25,036 bases of DNA from Synergistaceae bacterium (GTDB lineage Bacteria > Synergistota > Synergistia > Synergistales > Synergistaceae): the NCBI GenBank assembly GCA_031290815.1, contig JAISLO010000040.1:1-25036 (forward strand), given 5' to 3'. Positions within the stretch are counted from its first letter, which is position 1. Each line of letters opens with the position of its first letter. Of this stretch, positions 1 through 7,196 are shown piece by piece. The notes beneath the pieces were generated by a model. That model ran no database searches. It was given only the letters and a program-made list of their open reading frames with translations, and was not told the DNA's origin. The position numbers and the translations under genes are program-made.

Positions 1-2
1 CC

Positions 3-1289
3 GACCCCACCGCCCAGTACGGCCGCCCCGCCGCCCTAGGCCGCAGACCTTCGGAGGAGTCCAAAATCCGCGTCGAGCAAGGAATGCCCGACGGCTGCTG
101 GTATGGCTGCTCGCTCTCGTGCGCGAAGGCAACGCCGCCGTTCGAGCTGACGACCGGCCCGTGGAAGGGACGCCGCGTGATAGTCGACGGGCCTGAGTAC
201 GAGACGGCGGCCGGGCTCGGCTCAAACGTCGGCATATTCGACCCCGAATGGACGATAGAGGCCAACTTCTACGCCGATCACTACGGCATAGACACAATAT
301 CCCTCGGAACCGGGATCGCTTTCGTGTGCGAGTGCTACGAGCTTGGTCTGATAAACAAACAGGATACCGGAGGACTGGAGCTGAACTTTGGCAACAAGGC
401 CGACATCATGGAACTGATCCACAGGATAGCCCTGGGCGCCGACGAGTTCTCGCGCATGGTGTCGCTCGGAACGCGCAGGATGAAAAAGCTCTTCGCCGAG
501 AAGTACGGCGCCGACAGGAAGATCATGGAGGACATCGCGATGGAGGGACAGGGGCTGGAGGCCTCCGAGTACCGCTGTCAGGAGTCCATAGCGCAGTGGG
601 GCGGATACTTCCTCACCCTCAAAGGACCGCAGCACGACGAGGCGTGGCTGATATTCATGGACATGGTAAACAAGCAGCTGCCGACATACGAGGACAAGGC
701 GGAGGCGCTCTTTTACTTCCCCAACTTCCGCCTGTGGTTTTCGCTCGTCGGCTTGTGCAAACTGCCGTGGAACGACATTGAGCCAGAGGACAACCACACG
801 AAGTACAAGGGCATCGAGGCGGCCAAGGTGCCCGAACACGTGCAGAACTACGTCGACATATACAACGCCGTCACTGGCAAGAGCGTGGTCAAGGAGGACC
901 TGATCACAATGTCGGAACGTGTGTACAACTTCGAGCGAATCTTCAACCTGCGGATGGGCAAGGGCAAGCGCGCTGACCACAACTGTCCCAACAGGGGGCT
1001 GGGCCCGGTGTTCGAGGACGAGTGGATGGCCCGCCCTGATTACTTCGACGGCAAGCTGAAGGAGGCCGGGATCGAGCCGGAGGGCCTGAGCGTCAAGGAG
1101 AAGATAGAACGCCTCCAGGCGCACCGCAGGGCCCAGTGGGAACAGCTCGTCGACAAGGTGTACGCGAGGCGAGGCTGGAACCGCAACGGTATTCCCATGC
1201 TCGAAACCGTCCGGAGGCTGGGCATAGACTATCCCGACGTCGTCGAACTGCTGGAGCGCAATCTCAAGCCGGAGGATGAATTTCAATGA
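3..1289 (+). CDS. Aldehyde:ferredoxin oxidoreductase family protein, C-terminal part (5' truncated by window)
   Basis: This is the 3' part of a tungsten- or molybdenum-dependent AOR-family oxidoreductase; the frame is open to the window edge, so the true start lies upstream and the ATG at 84 is internal. The family oxidises aldehydes or related substrates in the cytoplasm using a bis-pyranopterin metal cofactor and one [4Fe-4S] cluster. Seen here: a cysteine cluster at codons 96, 108 and 120 (GCWYGCSLSC), a DHYGID segment at 276-293 matching the family's DxxGLD pterin-binding motif, and VGLCK near 750-760 with a cysteine (codon 756) in the position of the fourth cluster ligand. The cysteine spacing is C-x3-C-x3-C, not the usual C-x2-C-x3-C. 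The C-terminal region holds the EDEWMARPDYFDG segment typical of the AFOR C-terminal domain. The gene overlaps the next one by ATGA, as expected for AOR with its sulfur-carrier partner. The substrate cannot be read from this fragment. Confidence 0.9.
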   Translation, partial: DPTAQYGRPAALGRRPSEESKIRVEQGMPDGCWYGCSLSCAKATPPFELTTGPWKGRRVIVDGPEYETAAGLGSNVGIFDPEWTIEANFYADHYGIDTISLGTGIAFVCECYELGLINKQDTGGLELNFGNKADIMELIHRIALGADEFSRMVSLGTRRMKKLFAEKYGADRKIMEDIAMEGQGLEASEYRCQESIAQWGGYFLTLKGPQHDEAWLIFMDMVNKQLPTYEDKAEALFYFPNFRLWFSLVGLCKLPWNDIEPEDNHTKYKGIEAAKVPEHVQNYVDIYNAVTGKSVVKEDLITMSERVYNFERIFNLRMGKGKRADHNCPNRGLGPVFEDEWMARPDYFDGKLKEAGIEPEGLSVKEKIERLQAHRRAQWEQLVDKVYARRGWNRNGIPMLETVRRLGIDYPDVVELLERNLKPEDEFQ

Positions 1290-1486
1290 TCATGGTGAAC
1301 GGGGATGAATTTGAATGGAGGGAGGGTTTGACCGTACAGGACATATTGGACGAAAAAAAATATACGTTCAGGCTGATATCGGTATGGATAAACGGCGAGG
1401 TCGTCAAAAAACGCGGCGACTACGCCTCGACGCCTGTCCCCGACGGGGGAGAGGTTGAGATCCTCCACATGATGAGCGGAGGCTGA
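1286..1486 (+). CDS. ThiS/MoaD-family ubiquitin-like sulfur-carrier protein
   Basis: A 66-residue beta-grasp protein ending in MSGG. The C-terminal Gly-Gly is the signature of ThiS/MoaD carriers, which are adenylated by a ThiF/MoeB-type enzyme and then carry a thiocarboxylate sulfur. The start ATG overlaps the AOR stop codon (ATGA), and a GGAGG at 1271-1275 sits ten bases upstream, favouring this ATG over the second one at 1292. Genes for such small proteins often follow AOR genes, so a role in making the pyranopterin dithiolene for this enzyme is the natural inference; ThiS (thiamine) or a cysteine-synthesis carrier are alternatives. No E1-like partner gene is visible in the window. Confidence 0.85.
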   Translation: MIMVNGDEFEWREGLTVQDILDEKKYTFRLISVWINGEVVKKRGDYASTPVPDGGEVEILHMMSGG

Positions 1487-1551
1487 CGGTTAGGTCGCTT
1501 TATCAGGGCGTTCGCGCATTTTGCGAGCTGACACGAATTTGGATGCAATAC

Positions 1552-1600
1552 ATTCGTCAATAGCCCTTGGGAGGGAAACCCTTGGTTTCCTGGGCTGTGA
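1552..1600 (+). other. Stem-loop in the leader between the carrier gene and the Fur-family gene
   Basis: GGAAACC and GGTTTCC (about 1574-1590) form a perfect 7-bp stem with a 3-base loop, enclosed by AGCCC/GGGCT (1562-1566 and 1591-1595) across an asymmetric internal loop. No T-run follows, so it is not a clear intrinsic terminator. Just upstream ACGAAT (1533-1538) and ATTCGT (1552-1557) form a 6-bp inverted repeat with a 13-base spacer, which could be an operator. The rest of the 197-nt gap holds nothing I recognise. Confidence 0.35.
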
Positions 1601-1683
1601 AGGTCTGAATCATCGGGTTAAAAAAATATTGAGGGACAAATCCCATTGAGCAGCGAACATTTTTTGAAGATGCCGCGTTGTTC

Positions 1684-2175
1684 ATGATGGGTGTTTATTC
1701 CTCAGTGTCAGGGGTGTTGATCTTGAAGTGTGAGGACGAGCTTCAATGGAGCGTTGTTTTAAGGCTTCTGAAATCTGCCCGGCTGAGGGTGACCAAGCAT
1801 CGCAAGGCCATCTTGAGATCTCTCCTGGAGTCGGGCCGCCCCGTCTCGCACTCCGAGATCAACAGGGATCTCCCCGATTTGGACCGCGTCACGCTGTACA
1901 GGACGCTGTCCGCGTTTGTCAGGGCCGGGATTGCTCATCAGGTGCAAGGCCCGGACGGATCATGGCGGTTTTGTGCCCACAGCATGAAAGAGAAGGGATG
2001 CCCTGGCAATCACCCTCATTTTCTCTGCACCGCGTGCGGGACGATGATATGCCTGACGGGCCATACCTTGGAGAGGCTGGAGGTCCCGGAGGGGTATGAG
2101 GTGTCTGGCAAGCAGTTCGTCGTCTACGGCCTGTGCGCCAAGTGCGCTTCTGGTTCGTCCGGGCGGGATAGATAA
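1684..2175 (+). CDS. Fur-family metal-responsive transcriptional regulator
   Basis: Fur-family repressor (Fur/Zur/PerR type): an N-terminal winged helix binds DNA and a C-terminal metal-binding dimerisation domain follows. From the ATG at 1684 the protein is 163 aa. The winged helix is about residues 28-88, with recognition helix DRVTLYRTLSAFVRAG. The dimerisation domain carries H110-P-H112-F-L-C115-T-A-C118, typical of the structural/regulatory zinc sites, and a second C151-A-K-C154. The start is uncertain: ATG 1684 has a poor ribosome site, while TTG 1723 follows GGGGTG and gives a more family-typical N-terminus (MKCEDELQ). The gene is convergent with the minus-strand carboxypeptidase gene. 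The sequence does not say whether the signal is iron, zinc or peroxide. Confidence 0.9.
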   Translation: MMGVYSSVSGVLILKCEDELQWSVVLRLLKSARLRVTKHRKAILRSLLESGRPVSHSEINRDLPDLDRVTLYRTLSAFVRAGIAHQVQGPDGSWRFCAHSMKEKGCPGNHPHFLCTACGTMICLTGHTLERLEVPEGYEVSGKQFVVYGLCAKCASGSSGRDR

Positions 2176-2222
2176 ATTCCATATAGACATTAAAGCCTCC
2201 AAGGATTTCGCGCCGCTGCCTC

Positions 2223-4085
2223 CTACAGTATGATCTCAGTGTCGCTCGTCGTGTGACAGCTGATGTATAATATCACGACGGTCGAGTGCGGGATGTTCCT
2301 CCTTGGCGTCTCTATGTTAACGGCGAGCACGGTGTCGAAGTCGCCGAAGCCGGGCAGGTTTCCATCCAGGTCGTTGATCGTCCACAGCAAGTCAGATTCC
2401 ATTCGGGCCAAGGTCTCGTCTTCGTTGTACTCGTTTGTGCCGCGGGTCATCGCGCGCTTTGCCATGAGCGCGGACTCCTCGATCGTCCTGCCCATTCCGA
2501 CGCCAATGGTCACGGGAGGACATAGGTCGGGCAGGGCATTCTTTGCCGTCTGTGCTATAAAATCCTTCACTGCTTCGATGCCTTGCGGAGATGACGTCGC
2601 ATCGAACCTCCCCCCGCTCTCGATGCCGATCGGCAGGATATTTATCCTCAGTCTGTCTCCTGGGACTATGTCGTAGTGGATGGCGTATGGCAGATCGTCA
2701 GTTCCCCAGTCGCCCGAAACAGGCCATGCCATGATCTCATCGTGATCCCAGCTTCCCCTCAGAACTCCGTCTCGAATGGCGTCGTTCAGGCTGCCGCCAG
2801 TCACGCGGACATCCTGTCCGACCTCCGCCAACACCATCGTCGTCCTGGGACGCGCGCACATTCGCAGCGCATCATGCGTCTCCTCAGGCGAGTCCATGTC
2901 GGAGTCGTCGGGCGACAGCATGAGCTCTATCTCAGAATCGCTCAAATGGCGGTTCGATTTCGCGCACAGTTTGGAAACGGCCTCCGTTATCTCTTCGACG
3001 CTGATTTCCCTGATCATGCCGGTTTCAGTTTCGGTTCCGACCGCGTCGGCCGAGCTCGCCGAGCCTGAGGCTTCGTCGCTGTCCCGGTCAGGCGTGCTGG
3101 CTATTTTGTCCGTGATCCCCAAAAGATCCTCCGACGAGTGCGCCGGGCGATCCGGTTTTTCGTCCGCTGAGACGGCGGCGCCTTCGAGCTGTTCCTTCAC
3201 CTTTATCCTTCCTCCGCTCTCGACGGTTCTGAAACCGGCGTCGATCAGCATGGATGAGCCGTCAGTGAGGTCCGTCGACGTCGGTGCGCCGAGCACCACG
3301 GATATCAGCCTGATGTCGCCGCTGCGGGCTGTCGTTATGAGATTGTGTCTCGACGCACGTATCCAGCCCGTCTTCAAGCCATCCACGAGGGGATGGGTGC
3401 GAAGCAGCGGGTTCTTGTTGGTCGTCGTCTTGTTTCCGTGGGTGATGTCCGGCATACTGTGGTAGCGCAGGGCATCAGGATGATTCTCGATGTAAGATCT
3501 GCTCAGCTTCAGCATGTCGAGCGCCGTCGTAATCTGAGACGATGACGGCAGTCCGTTTGGGTTTCTGAATATCGTGTCCCTCATTCCGAGCTCAGACGCC
3601 TTGGCGTTCATCGCGCGCACGAATTTCTCCACCGTTCCAGAGATATGTTCGGCCACAGCGACGGCGGCGTCGTTTCCGGAGGCGACGGAGGTGCCCATCA
3701 AAAGGAGGTCGAGCGAGACGACCTCCCCTGCGGCCAGACCCATGCGCGCTCCGGGCTGTCTCGCTGCCCTGGAGCTGATCTTCACTTTGTCGGTGAGTGC
3801 CGCCCGTCCGGCGCTGATCTTGTCCATCGCCAGGTGCATGGTCATGATTTTGGCCAACGATGCCGGTGGAATCCTGACATCCTCGCTCTGGACGTAGAGC
3901 ACGCTCCCGGATTTGATGTTCATGAGGATTGCTCCTCGCGCCTCGATTGCCGCAGAGGATGCGTCCGCCGCTCCGAGCAGGAAGATCGACACGGCACAAA
4001 AAAACAGCAGGATGCGTATGCCGGTCGCCGAAATTCCAGTCGCCGTCTCCGGATTTATCACTGCCGCCCTGACCGTTTTCCCCAT
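2223..4085 (-). CDS. D-alanyl-D-alanine carboxypeptidase fused to a class I fumarase/tartrate-dehydratase alpha-like domain
   Basis: A 620-residue exported fusion protein. Residues 24-45 form a signal sequence ending ASSA. Residues ~47-290 are a penicillin-binding-protein type D-Ala-D-Ala carboxypeptidase with S76-L-A-K79, S136-G-N138 and K238-T-G240, so the serine acyl-enzyme machinery for peptidoglycan trimming looks intact. The usual PBP5 C-terminal domain is absent; instead an acidic, Ser/Ala-rich linker (~300-357) leads to residues ~358-620, which resemble the alpha subunit of iron-sulfur fumarase/L-tartrate dehydratase: AEVGQDVRVTGGSLNDAI, HYDIVPGDRLRI, CPPVTIGVGMG and LAVNIET. The three cluster cysteines appear conserved (C410, C522, C610), but the CQDTG motif is CARPR and no beta subunit is nearby. 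Start ATG follows AGGAAGG and overlaps the end of plsY by 28 nt. The carboxypeptidase call is firm, the fumarase homology strong, the function of the second domain unknown. Confidence 0.9.
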   Translation of the reverse strand: MGKTVRAAVINPETATGISATGIRILLFFCAVSIFLLGAADASSAAIEARGAILMNIKSGSVLYVQSEDVRIPPASLAKIMTMHLAMDKISAGRAALTDKVKISSRAARQPGARMGLAAGEVVSLDLLLMGTSVASGNDAAVAVAEHISGTVEKFVRAMNAKASELGMRDTIFRNPNGLPSSSQITTALDMLKLSRSYIENHPDALRYHSMPDITHGNKTTTNKNPLLRTHPLVDGLKTGWIRASRHNLITTARSGDIRLISVVLGAPTSTDLTDGSSMLIDAGFRTVESGGRIKVKEQLEGAAVSADEKPDRPAHSSEDLLGITDKIASTPDRDSDEASGSASSADAVGTETETGMIREISVEEITEAVSKLCAKSNRHLSDSEIELMLSPDDSDMDSPEETHDALRMCARPRTTMVLAEVGQDVRVTGGSLNDAIRDGVLRGSWDHDEIMAWPVSGDWGTDDLPYAIHYDIVPGDRLRINILPIGIESGGRFDATSSPQGIEAVKDFIAQTAKNALPDLCPPVTIGVGMGRTIEESALMAKRAMTRGTNEYNEDETLARMESDLLWTINDLDGNLPGFGDFDTVLAVNIETPRRNIPHSTVVILYISCHTTSDTEIIL

Positions 4086-4714
4086 GCGTCCTTCCTGAAA
4101 ATGGGCTTTACAGTGCTCTCCTCGCCGGAGAGAAGCCTCTTTATGTTATCGCTGTGCCGCAGTATCGAAAGAGCCGACAGAGCCAATCCCGACACGAGGT
4201 AAATCTTGTTCCCCATAAAAAACGGCATCGACAGCGACGCGGCTATGAGCGCGACGAGGGATGCCAGCGACGCGTGCAGGGAAAGTTCGCGCACGGCAAA
4301 CCATACGACGCCGCCAAATATCGCCGGCAGAGGGTTGAAAAAATCATAACACGCAAACACTCCGAACGTAGTCGCGACTCCCTTTCCTCCGCGCCAGCCC
4401 AGCCACACCGGAAAGTCGTGCCCGAGCACGGCGGTGAATCCGACGGCGGACAACAGCACAGGATCGTTCAAACCGAACAACATGGCTGCGAGCATTGCCG
4501 CGCCGCCCTTTGATACATCACAAACGGCCGTGAAGACCGACCACTTCTTCCCGAGCACTCGCGCCACGTTGGTCGCGCCGATGTTGCCGGAGCCGGAGCG
4601 CCGTATGTCCTCCCCGGTCTTGAGCTTGACCAGGACATACCCAGTGGGGAATGACCCGACGAGATATCCGAATGCCATCCACAAGACGAGCACCGCGGTC
4701 CCGGCGTCGTTCAT
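4058..4714 (-). CDS. plsY: Glycerol-3-phosphate acyltransferase PlsY
   Basis: Integral membrane acyl-phosphate:glycerol-3-phosphate acyltransferase, the first step of phospholipid synthesis, which makes lysophosphatidic acid using acyl-phosphate from PlsX. The family's three conserved loops are visible: GSFPTGY...GSGNIGATNVAR near the N-terminus, GWRGGKGVATTFG in the middle, and LRHSDNIKRLLSGEE near the end, separated by hydrophobic helices. I chose ATG 4714 (product MNDAGTAVLV, 218 aa) because GGGGG lies eight bases upstream and the length fits the family; the frame is open to 4840 but that extension is not PlsY-like. The 3' end overlaps the carboxypeptidase gene by 28 nt, so the two are probably co-transcribed and translationally coupled, joining membrane-lipid and wall functions. 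Confidence 0.93.
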   Translation of the reverse strand: MNDAGTAVLVLWMAFGYLVGSFPTGYVLVKLKTGEDIRRSGSGNIGATNVARVLGKKWSVFTAVCDVSKGGAAMLAAMLFGLNDPVLLSAVGFTAVLGHDFPVWLGWRGGKGVATTFGVFACYDFFNPLPAIFGGVVWFAVRELSLHASLASLVALIAASLSMPFFMGNKIYLVSGLALSALSILRHSDNIKRLLSGEESTVKPIFRKDAWGKRSGRQ

Positions 4715-5319
4715 GGCACAAACCCCCAATCCATGAGAAAAAGATCTTAACTGCCCCAATAATTGTCCCGTTGTCCTTTGCCGGACATCCTCTCCTTTTG
4801 ATGCGTTCCGGGGGAAGAGGGCTTTTAATGTGCTTCCCATGACTCATCCGACATTCTATGTCCGCTCGTTTTTTTAACTTTAACATGATATTGAATGCAA
4901 TGCAAGATTTTTCAAACATATCCCCGAGGTTATCGCATTTTGGTTCTATTTATTATTCGAGATTGGAAATTGTCGTTGATGTTTTCGAATTCCGCAACGG
5001 CATTTTTATGCATATAATAAGTGTGGTAGAGATAAACTGCTTAAAAAGCCCGTAACAATGTCACTTAACACAGCTGATATTGTGCGGACGGTAAAATGCC
5101 CAACCAGACGAAAAAGCAGGCGGCTTGCTTTGATAGTATTGCTGTCGCCAAAAATTTGTGTGTCCAATATATGGCAGTACTGTTCCCTTCGCTCTCGAGG
5201 ATCAGTTTGGGCGAAGCGGCTTCCAGATCTGTTTAAAAAGCAAGGCGCGCTCAAAAGTTGGTCCGGTGCTGGTCTAGGCCGTCACCGGCCGTCAGACGAC
5301 AAAAAGGAGGTAATTTTTG
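4715..5319. other. 605-nt gene-free divergent region between plsY and ubiD
   Basis: No convincing gene lies here. The part from about 4855 to 5060 is AT-richer than its surroundings and contains the promoter-like motif described at 4955-5018. If that promoter is used, ubiD has an unusually long leader of about 295 nt (5025-5319). The short open frames in this leader have no ribosome sites or family resemblance. The end carries the ubiD ribosome site AAGGAGG at 5304-5310. I see no riboswitch I can name. Confidence 0.6.
4955..5018 (+). promoter_or_regulatory. Putative activator-dependent promoter of the decarboxylase cluster
   Basis: A perfect TATAAT at 5013-5018 lacks a good -35 box but is preceded by TTGATGTTTTCGAATT (4976-4991) and ATTC...GGAAA (4955 onward). 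Nearly the same gapped motif occurs before the V-ATPase operon at 14734-14796 at matching spacing. The TTGAT half-site lies about 42 bases before the predicted start, where CRP/FNR-family class II activators bind. The promoter is seen as a motif only; the activator is inference. Confidence 0.55.
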
Positions 5320-6762
5320 ATGGCAAAGGTTTACAAGGACCTGAGAGAATTTCTCGCCACGCTCGAGGAGGAGGGCCAGCTGGTCCGAATCAAGGAGGAG
5401 GTCAATCCGGAGCCGGATATCGGAGCCGCAGGGCGGGCCTGCGCCAATATGGCGGAAAAGCCGGCGGTGCTGTTCGAGAAGGTAAAGGGCTACAAGTACT
5501 CGGTCGTAACTAATGTCCACGGATCATGGCAGAATCACGCGCTCATGATGGGAATGCCCAAGAACACGCCGGTCAAGGAGCAGTTCTTCGAGCTGAACCG
5601 CCGCTGGGACAAGTTCCCCGTCCCCCCGAAGATCGTCTCCCGCGAAAACGCGAGCTGCAAGGAGAACACCGTCACTGAAAACATCAACATCTTCGAAATT
5701 CTTCCACTTTACAGGATCAACGACCAGGACGGCGGATTTTTCATCTCCAAGGCGTCGGTCATCACCGGCGACCCCGAGTTCCCGGACGATCTGAACAAGC
5801 AGAACGTCGGCACCTACCGCATTCAGGTAAAGGACATCGACAGGATTGGCATTCAGGCTCTTCCGTTCCACGACATCGCAATTCAGCTGCGTAAGGCGGA
5901 GGAGGTCAACGAGCCGCTGCCGATAGCCATAGCCCTCGGCAACAACCCGCTCGTCACGTTCATGGCATCCACCCCCGTAGCGTATGACCAGAATGAATAC
6001 GAGTTCGTAGGGGCTCTGCAGGATGGCGTCCCGACCGAGATAGTGAAGGCAGACACGGCAGAGCACCTCTATGTGCCGGCCCATGCCGAAGTCATCCTGG
6101 AGGGCTACATCATGCCGAGGGTACGGACCTGCGAGGGGCCGTTCGGCGAATTCCCAGGCTCCTACTCCGGCGCGAGAAACCAGTGCGAGATAAAGATCAC
6201 CAGGATCACGCACAGGAACAATCCCATATTCGAAAACCTCTACCTCGGAATGCCCTGGACTGAGATCGACTATCTGATGGCGCTCAACACCTCCGTTCCT
6301 CTTTACAAGCAGCTGAAGTCCAGCTTCCCTGAAATCCAGGCGGTCAACGCCATGTACACGCACGGCATAGGGACAATCGTATCGACAAAGGTCCGTTACG
6401 GCGGCTTCGGCAAGGGCGTCGCCTTCCGACTGCTGTCGACGCCTCACGGAATGCCCTATTGCAAGATAATCATCATCGTCGATGAATTCGTCGATCCGTT
6501 CAACCTGGAGCAGGTCATGTGGGCGCTGACGACAAGGGTAAAACCGACCGAGCACGTGACGATCATACACAACTGCGCTGGTATGCCTCTCGATCCTTCA
6601 TCCATCCCGGCGGGCATGCACGATAAACTTATCATAGACGCCACGACTCCGGTTCCGCCCGAGCCGAACCCGAGATCCGTCGAGCTCTTGAAGCCGTCTC
6701 CGGCCACCCCCAAGTGGGAGGAGATCATCAAGAAGTTAATGGACGCGGCGGCAAAAAAATAA
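5320..6762 (+). CDS. UbiD-family prenyl-FMN-dependent decarboxylase (BsdC/VdcC/LpdC-like catalytic subunit)
   Basis: A 480-residue UbiD-family enzyme catalysing reversible non-oxidative decarboxylation with prenylated FMN, a divalent metal (usually Mn2+) and K+. The catalytic Glu-Arg-Glu set is recognisable: R167 in GTYRIQ, and E272 and E277 in EGPFGEF. The N-terminal DLREFLATLEEEGQLVRI and the GSYSGARNQCEIKITRITHR segment are typical. Start ATG 5320 follows AAGGAGG at 5304-5310; a TTG at 5317 is less likely. The next gene encodes the small BsdD/VdcD-like subunit, and ubiX and an LpdD-like gene follow, so this belongs to the hydroxyarylic-acid decarboxylase group (4-hydroxybenzoate, vanillate, protocatechuate, gallate) more likely than to ubiquinone synthesis. 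Which acid is used cannot be told from sequence alone. Confidence 0.93.
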   Translation: MAKVYKDLREFLATLEEEGQLVRIKEEVNPEPDIGAAGRACANMAEKPAVLFEKVKGYKYSVVTNVHGSWQNHALMMGMPKNTPVKEQFFELNRRWDKFPVPPKIVSRENASCKENTVTENINIFEILPLYRINDQDGGFFISKASVITGDPEFPDDLNKQNVGTYRIQVKDIDRIGIQALPFHDIAIQLRKAEEVNEPLPIAIALGNNPLVTFMASTPVAYDQNEYEFVGALQDGVPTEIVKADTAEHLYVPAHAEVILEGYIMPRVRTCEGPFGEFPGSYSGARNQCEIKITRITHRNNPIFENLYLGMPWTEIDYLMALNTSVPLYKQLKSSFPEIQAVNAMYTHGIGTIVSTKVRYGGFGKGVAFRLLSTPHGMPYCKIIIIVDEFVDPFNLEQVMWALTTRVKPTEHVTIIHNCAGMPLDPSSIPAGMHDKLIIDATTPVPPEPNPRSVELLKPSPATPKWEEIIKKLMDAAAKK

Positions 6763-6899
6763 AAATCTGCCAGGGGATCGCCGGCTGAACAGCCAAGGCG
6801 GGATCCAGCCGTTTTGGAACTCTGCCGCGCCTGGATTTAGGCCCTTTCTTCGGGCACTTGGAACAGATCGGTATTTCTAAAAATCAAGGAGGTTATAAT

Positions 6900-7109
6900 A
6901 TGAAGTGCAAGCGCTGCGACCTCGATACAGTGAGAGTGATGACGAAGTCTCCCGTCGGCAATGAGTGGGAAGTATACGTGTGCGATACGTGCCACTACTC
7001 GTGGAGATCCACGGAGGAAGTTCACGTAAACGACGTATTCAAGCTGAAGCCGGACAGCATTCCGGGACTGCAGCAAATCCCTCCGATTCCGCCGCTTAAG
7101 ACGAAATAA
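6900..7109 (+). CDS. Non-oxidative hydroxyarylic acid decarboxylase small subunit (BsdD/VdcD-like)
   Basis: A 69-residue zinc-ribbon-like protein: CKRC near the N-terminus, then KSPVGNEWEVYVCDTCHYSWRSTE, matching the BsdD/VdcD family (pattern CPRC...SKSPVEGxWEVYxCxTCxxxWRS). In Bacillus and Streptomyces this small subunit accompanies the UbiD-type C subunit and the UbiX-type B subunit of phenolic-acid decarboxylases; its exact role is unclear. ATG 6900 was chosen because AAGGAGGT lies at 6886-6893; an upstream in-frame start at 6858 has no ribosome site. The four cysteines (CxxC...CxxC) would bind one zinc. Confidence 0.9.
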   Translation: MKCKRCDLDTVRVMTKSPVGNEWEVYVCDTCHYSWRSTEEVHVNDVFKLKPDSIPGLQQIPPIPPLKTK

Positions 7110-7115
7110 TCCGGT

Positions 7116-7161
7116 GAGAGGCCGGTGGCTCACGTTTGTTCGCGCGCTCTACCGGCCTCTC
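7116..7161 (+). other. Long stem-loop between the small subunit and transporter genes
   Basis: GAGAGGCCGGT (7116-7126) and ACCGGCCTCTC (7151-7161) are exact reverse complements, giving an 11-bp GC-rich stem with a ~24-base loop. It starts seven bases after the upstream stop codon and ends before the transporter's ribosome site. There is no T-run, so it may be a partial or Rho-assisted attenuator or an mRNA-stabilising 3' end that sets the ratio of enzyme to transporter. Confidence 0.6.
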
Positions 7162-7196
7162 GACAGCCTCGTTTAGATTGAGAGGAGAAGAGCAAA

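Noticed and set aside
222..1286. 354-codon open frame antisense to the AOR gene
   Set aside because: It mirrors a confidently assigned gene, has no family resemblance, and is expected from the high-GC third-codon bias. The same applies to the long antisense frames opposite ubiD (5524-6570) and subunit A (20912-22006).
1552..1600. Molybdenum/tungsten-cofactor riboswitch near the AOR genes
   Set aside because: The hairpin lies downstream of the AOR and carrier genes and does not show the architecture of the Moco RNA motif; only a simple stem-loop is supported.
4715..4840. N-terminal extension of PlsY to the ATG at 4840
   Set aside because: The extra 42 residues are charged and unlike PlsY, whose first membrane helix begins just after ATG 4714, which also has a good ribosome site.
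4858..5055. 65-codon open frame in the plsY-ubiD gap
   Set aside because: AT-rich, no ribosome site, no recognisable protein, and it overlaps the better-supported promoter motif.
6782..6815. CGGCTG/CAGCCG plus TTTT after ubiD as a terminator
   Set aside because: Short stem with an 18-base loop; the small-subunit gene needs to be co-expressed with ubiD, and the signal is too weak to report as a feature.
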